This document shows, in pieces, positions 60,739 to 64,000 of a stretch of 64,000 nucleotides of DNA. Numbering within the stretch: the first letter of the stretch is position 1; each line of letters opens with the position of its first letter. The stretch comes from Novosphingobium profundi (GTDB lineage Bacteria; Pseudomonadota; Alphaproteobacteria; Sphingomonadales; Sphingomonadaceae), in assembly GCF_018491765.1 (NCBI RefSeq), contig NZ_JABWCU010000021.1, positions 1 to 64,000 on the forward strand. Reading direction: 5' to 3'. Made by a program: the position numbers and the translations under genes. The notes under the pieces were generated by a model. The model had not been told where the DNA came from. It was given only the letters and a program-made list of their open reading frames with translations, and searched no databases.

Positions 60739-62726
60739 TGCGCTGGCTCACATTCCTTGCCCCGCTCCTCCTGCTCGTCCTGATCGCCTGCGGCGGGGAT
60801 GATGGCGGCTCGGGCACGGCAGCGGGCGGGTCGACCAGCTCGGGCGGTACCTCCTCGGGTAGCACTTCCTCGGGTGGCAGCACCGGCAGCAGCGACTACG
60901 CGGTACCCGCCAGCGAGGCGCTCACCGCCACCGAAGTCGGGCAGGTGGTGGCGCAGGCCGCCGCGCAGGCGCACCAGTCGGGCGATCCGGCGGTGATCGC
61001 GGTGGTCGACCGGGTCGGCAACGTGCTCGCGGTCCTGCGCATGGAAGGCGCGCCCGCCACCGCGACGATCCCCGACGCGCCCAATGGCGCCAATATCGAC
61101 ATCCAGGGCCTCGCCGTCCCCGCCGAGGCCGCCGCCATCGCCAAGGCGCTGACCGGGGCCTACCTCTCGAGCGCGGGCAATGCCTTCTCCACCCGTACCG
61201 CCAGCATGATCGTCCAGCCCCACTTCCCCCCTGCGCCCAGCACCGCAGGGCTCGAGAGCGGCCCGCTGTTCGGAGTCCAGTTCAGCCAGCTTCCCTGTTC
61301 GGACCTGGCCTCGCGCTTCGCCGCCGCGGGCACGGGCGCGCGCATCGGCCCCAAGCGCTCGCCACTCGGCCTTGCCGCCGATCCGGGCGGCTTCCCGCTC
61401 TACAAGAACGGCGTGGTGGTGGGGGGCGTGGGCGTCCTGGCCGATGGCGGCTACGCCTTCGACGGCAATGTCCTCGACACCGACACCGACGCCGACGAGC
61501 GCATCGCGCTCGCCGGAACGCTCGGCTTCGAGGCGCCCGAGGCGATCCGCGCCAACCGCATCTACGTCGACGGCACGCAGCTGCGCTATTCCGACAGCAC
61601 CTATTCGAGCCTCCACGACGTGGGCGGCACCACTTTTGCACAAGTCGCGCCCACGCTCGGCGCGCTCGTGCGCGTCACCGGCTACTACGAGACCGCCAGC
61701 CTGCTTGCCGGCACCGCCTATGGCGCGGAAAGCTCGGGCATCCGGCCCGCGACCTCGTCCGAATTTTCCGACACCGACGCCTTCGTGCTGAGCGACGGCA
61801 GCGGCGCCAACCGCTTCCCCATCCGCGCCGCGAGCGACGGCGCCGACGTCGCCAGCCCGATCACCAGCGCCGAGGCGCAGGCCCTGCTGGAAGAGGCCTT
61901 CGCGGTCATGACCCGCGCGCGCGCGCAGATCCGCCAGCCGCTCGACAGCCGCGCGCAAGTCTCGATCGCGCTGGTCGACACCCACGGCGTGGTGCTCGGC
62001 CTCGTGCGTTCGCCCGACGCGCCGATCTTCGGCACCGACGTCGCGCTGCAGAAGGCGCGCACCGCCGCCTTCATGTCGAGCGCGCGCGCCGGCGCGGCGC
62101 TGCTTGCCGATCCCAACGCCGATGTCGCGGGCTTTCCGGCCAAAGTGCGCGCCTTCCTCGCCGATCCCACCGCGCTGACCGGCGCTTACGCCTTCGCCGA
62201 CCGTTCGGGCGGCAACCTCTCGCGCCCCTACTTCCCCGATGGTGAGGTCGGCACGCCCAACGGGCCGCTCTCGCGCCCGATCGCGCAGTGGAGCCCGTTC
62301 TCGACCGGGCTGCAATCCGCGCTCGTGCTCACCAACCTTGCCCAGCACCTCGCCTACGTGACAGGGGCGAGCGCGGCCGACACCCGGGCGCGGTGCAGCT
62401 TCCTGCCCGACGTGGCGAGCGGGGAGAACCCCTTGCAGAACGGCCTGCAGATCTTCCCCGGCTCGGTCCCGATCTACCGCGAGGGTACGCTGATCGGCGC
62501 GATCGGCGTCTCGGGCGACGGCATCGACCAGGACGACATGATCGCGTTCCTGGGAACCCACAAGGCCGGGCAGCGCCTCGGCACGCTCGGCAATGCGCCA
62601 TCCGCGATCCGCGCCGACCGGATCGTGGTGGCGGTGAACGGGACCGGCGTGCGCCTGCGCTACGTGAACTGTCCCTTCGCGCCCTTCCTCGACAGTTCCG
62701 AGCAGAACGTGTGCGAGGGGCTCTAG
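60738..62726 (+). CDS. Lipoprotein with two GlcG/HbpS-like domains
   Basis: A 662-residue lipoprotein. The signal MRWLTFLAPLLLLVLIACGG has a clear lipobox (LIAC, lipidated Cys18), followed by a Ser/Gly/Thr-rich linker. Two related modules follow: about residues 55-240 (VVDRVGNVLAVLRM, NGVVVGGVGVLADG) and about 380-640 (LVDTHGVVLGLVRS, EGTLIGAIGVSGDGIDQDD). These are GlcG/HbpS-type folds, some of which bind heme or sense redox. One base overlaps the multiheme cytochrome gene, and the beta-barrel gene begins two bases downstream. It may sit at the outer membrane as a cytochrome partner or heme-handling protein. Confidence 0.85.
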   Translation: MRWLTFLAPLLLLVLIACGGDDGGSGTAAGGSTSSGGTSSGSTSSGGSTGSSDYAVPASEALTATEVGQVVAQAAAQAHQSGDPAVIAVVDRVGNVLAVLRMEGAPATATIPDAPNGANIDIQGLAVPAEAAAIAKALTGAYLSSAGNAFSTRTASMIVQPHFPPAPSTAGLESGPLFGVQFSQLPCSDLASRFAAAGTGARIGPKRSPLGLAADPGGFPLYKNGVVVGGVGVLADGGYAFDGNVLDTDTDADERIALAGTLGFEAPEAIRANRIYVDGTQLRYSDSTYSSLHDVGGTTFAQVAPTLGALVRVTGYYETASLLAGTAYGAESSGIRPATSSEFSDTDAFVLSDGSGANRFPIRAASDGADVASPITSAEAQALLEEAFAVMTRARAQIRQPLDSRAQVSIALVDTHGVVLGLVRSPDAPIFGTDVALQKARTAAFMSSARAGAALLADPNADVAGFPAKVRAFLADPTALTGAYAFADRSGGNLSRPYFPDGEVGTPNGPLSRPIAQWSPFSTGLQSALVLTNLAQHLAYVTGASAADTRARCSFLPDVASGENPLQNGLQIFPGSVPIYREGTLIGAIGVSGDGIDQDDMIAFLGTHKAGQRLGTLGNAPSAIRADRIVVAVNGTGVRLRYVNCPFAPFLDSSEQNVCEGL

Positions 62727-62727
62727 C

Positions 62728-64000
62728 GTGAGCGCCGGAGCCCTTGCCCTGCCCCTGCTGCTCGCCGCGCAGGCGCCCGAACCGCCGATGCCGCCACCCG
62801 AAGCCCCCCATGCACCCGAAGAGGTCGACAACGGCGTGATCGAGGGCCGCCGCCGCCCGGGACACCAGCCCGAGCGCCCGGCCAAGGTCACCCAGGACAA
62901 CCCCGGCGCGGTGCGCGCGCCTCCCCCCGAGGCCTTCCCCACCGACAGTTTCCCGATCCCCGACCGCTGGCGCCTGATCGAAACGCTGGGCGTGGTTCGC
63001 GAACGCTGGTGGGATCCCTACCACCAGAACACTTACAAGGGCGATCGCCCGATCGACCGCGCCAAGGTCCCCTGGCTGCCGATCCACGACGACGACTGGT
63101 TCTTCTCGGCCGGTCTCACCTCGGACACCGTCTTCGAGCCGCGCAGCTTCCCGATCCCCGTGGGGATGCAGACCACCGAGCGGCCCGGCAGCCTCGACGT
63201 CTTCGGCAAGGACGCCAGCCTCGTCTTCTCGCAGACCTTCCTCGCCAGCGCCGCGCTCATCAAGGGGCAGACCGCGTTCAAGCCGCCCGAGATCGAGTAC
63301 CGCGTCGCGCTCGCCTTCAACGTCAGCTACGTCAACGTGCCCGAGCGGCGCGTACTCTTCGTCGAGCCCTCGAAGCCCTCGCACCGCACCGACCACTTCC
63401 TGGGGGTGCAGGAAGCCTTCGTCGACTATCACCTGCGCAACGTCTCGGATCGCTACGACTTCGACTCGGTGCGCCTCGGCATCCAGCCCTTCCAGGCCGA
63501 TTTTCGCGGTTTCCTGTTCAACGACCAGCAGCTGGGCCTGCGCCTCTTCGGCAACCGCGACAACAACCGCGTGCAGTACAACCTCGCCGCGTTCTGGCGG
63601 CTGGAAAAGGACACCAATTCGGGGCTGAACAGCCTGGTCCAGCGCCCGCGCGACGACCTGGTGCTGATCGCCAATCTCTACCGGCAGGATTTCCTGGTCC
63701 CCGCGCTCACCAGCCAGCTGACGATCGCCTACAACCGCAACCGCGAAGGCAACGGGATCGAGATCGACGACAACGGCTTTCCCGTCCGCCCCGCGCTGCT
63801 GGGCACGCTTCGTGGACGCGACTACGACGTGGTGTACCTGGGGTACAACGCCGATGGGCACGTGGGACGGCTCAACCTCACCGCCTCGGCCTACGCGGCG
63901 CTGGGCGAGGACCGCAACAGCCTGTTCACCGACCGCAGGGCGCAGATCCGCGCCTATTTCGCTGCTGCGGAACTCAGCTACGACCGCGACTGGGTGCGCC
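62728..64000 (+). CDS. Probable outer-membrane beta-barrel protein (partial, C-terminus cut)
   Basis: Open to the window end, with 424 codons visible. The GTG at 62728 has GAGGGG seven bases upstream and lies one base after the lipoprotein stop. A short hydrophobic leader (ALALPLLLAAQA) and a Pro-rich linker come first. Amphipathic strand-like segments follow: EYRVALAFNVSYVNV, VQYNLAAFWRLEKD, TSQLTIAYNRNR, GRLNLTASAYAAL and AQIRAYFAAAELSYDRD, with short Asn/Asp-rich turns. This pattern suggests a large porin-like barrel. No family name is recognised. With the cytochrome and lipoprotein upstream it could form a porin-cytochrome conduit. Confidence 0.75.
   Translation, partial: MSAGALALPLLLAAQAPEPPMPPPEAPHAPEEVDNGVIEGRRRPGHQPERPAKVTQDNPGAVRAPPPEAFPTDSFPIPDRWRLIETLGVVRERWWDPYHQNTYKGDRPIDRAKVPWLPIHDDDWFFSAGLTSDTVFEPRSFPIPVGMQTTERPGSLDVFGKDASLVFSQTFLASAALIKGQTAFKPPEIEYRVALAFNVSYVNVPERRVLFVEPSKPSHRTDHFLGVQEAFVDYHLRNVSDRYDFDSVRLGIQPFQADFRGFLFNDQQLGLRLFGNRDNNRVQYNLAAFWRLEKDTNSGLNSLVQRPRDDLVLIANLYRQDFLVPALTSQLTIAYNRNREGNGIEIDDNGFPVRPALLGTLRGRDYDVVYLGYNADGHVGRLNLTASAYAALGEDRNSLFTDRRAQIRAYFAAAELSYDRDWVR

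Noticed and set aside
1..64000. Recent genomic island or prophage
   Set aside because: No integrase, transposase, tRNA, attachment repeat or obvious composition change was seen; the codon pattern looks uniform across the window.

Overview
The window is about 64 kb of high-GC chromosomal DNA that reads like a sphingomonad alphaproteobacterium, most likely Novosphingobium or a near relative. That placement is inferred from three TonB-dependent receptors with typical plug motifs, an RcnB-like protein, a small DUF6356-type protein, dense catabolic operons, frequent GTG/TTG starts and 1-4 bp gene overlaps. No rRNA, tRNA, insertion sequence, CRISPR array or phage gene was seen. Both edges cut genes.

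Region 1 (1-10.5 kb) looks like a glycoside or sugar-conjugate regulon around a TetR regulator. It holds a TIM-barrel isomerase-like protein, a Gfo/Idh/MocA dehydrogenase, an MFS transporter, a TonB receptor, and an overlapping operon of a luciferase-like flavin monooxygenase, its FMN reductase and a GH3 glycosidase with a PA14 insert. The word TTCTAAT recurs in all three promoter regions and is a candidate TetR operator. Region 2 (10.5-22.6 kb) holds a YeiH-type permease with its LysR regulator, two exported proteins, an OmpR/EnvZ-type two-component system, an EF-hand protein and a complete RND efflux operon (adaptor, pump, TolC-like). A TGTAAC motif lies before three of these units.

Region 3 (22.6-31.7 kb) holds a diguanylate cyclase, a proline iminopeptidase, and a LysR regulator divergent from a probable sugar-acid operon: split transketolase-like enzyme, ACS-family MFS, L-threonate-dehydrogenase-like enzyme and an OprB-like porin that lacks a visible signal peptide. 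Region 4 (31.7-34.9 kb) is an HxlR regulator divergent from a small operon of DUF1428, two VOC proteins and a RibD-C/DHFR-like reductase. Region 5 (35-44.9 kb) is a convergent aromatic-type catabolic cluster. An AraC regulator, TonB receptor, VOC protein and MFS run rightward. A zinc alcohol dehydrogenase, SDR, VanA-like Rieske oxygenase and two tandem cupins related to 2,4'-dihydroxyacetophenone dioxygenase run leftward.

Region 6 (45-58.7 kb) is an IclR-led, tightly coupled series of C-N bond hydrolases: exported amidohydrolase, MHS transporter, M14 carboxypeptidase, nitrilase-family amidase, creatininase-family protein, RraA-like protein, Lrp regulator, cystathionine-lyase-like PLP enzyme and a TonB receptor. 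It probably imports and dismantles a peptide-like or amide compound. Region 7 (58.9-64 kb) couples a five-heme cytochrome c, a lipoprotein with two GlcG/HbpS-like domains and a probable outer-membrane beta-barrel cut by the window end. This resembles a porin-cytochrome module and is, with region 6, the best candidate for an undescribed system.
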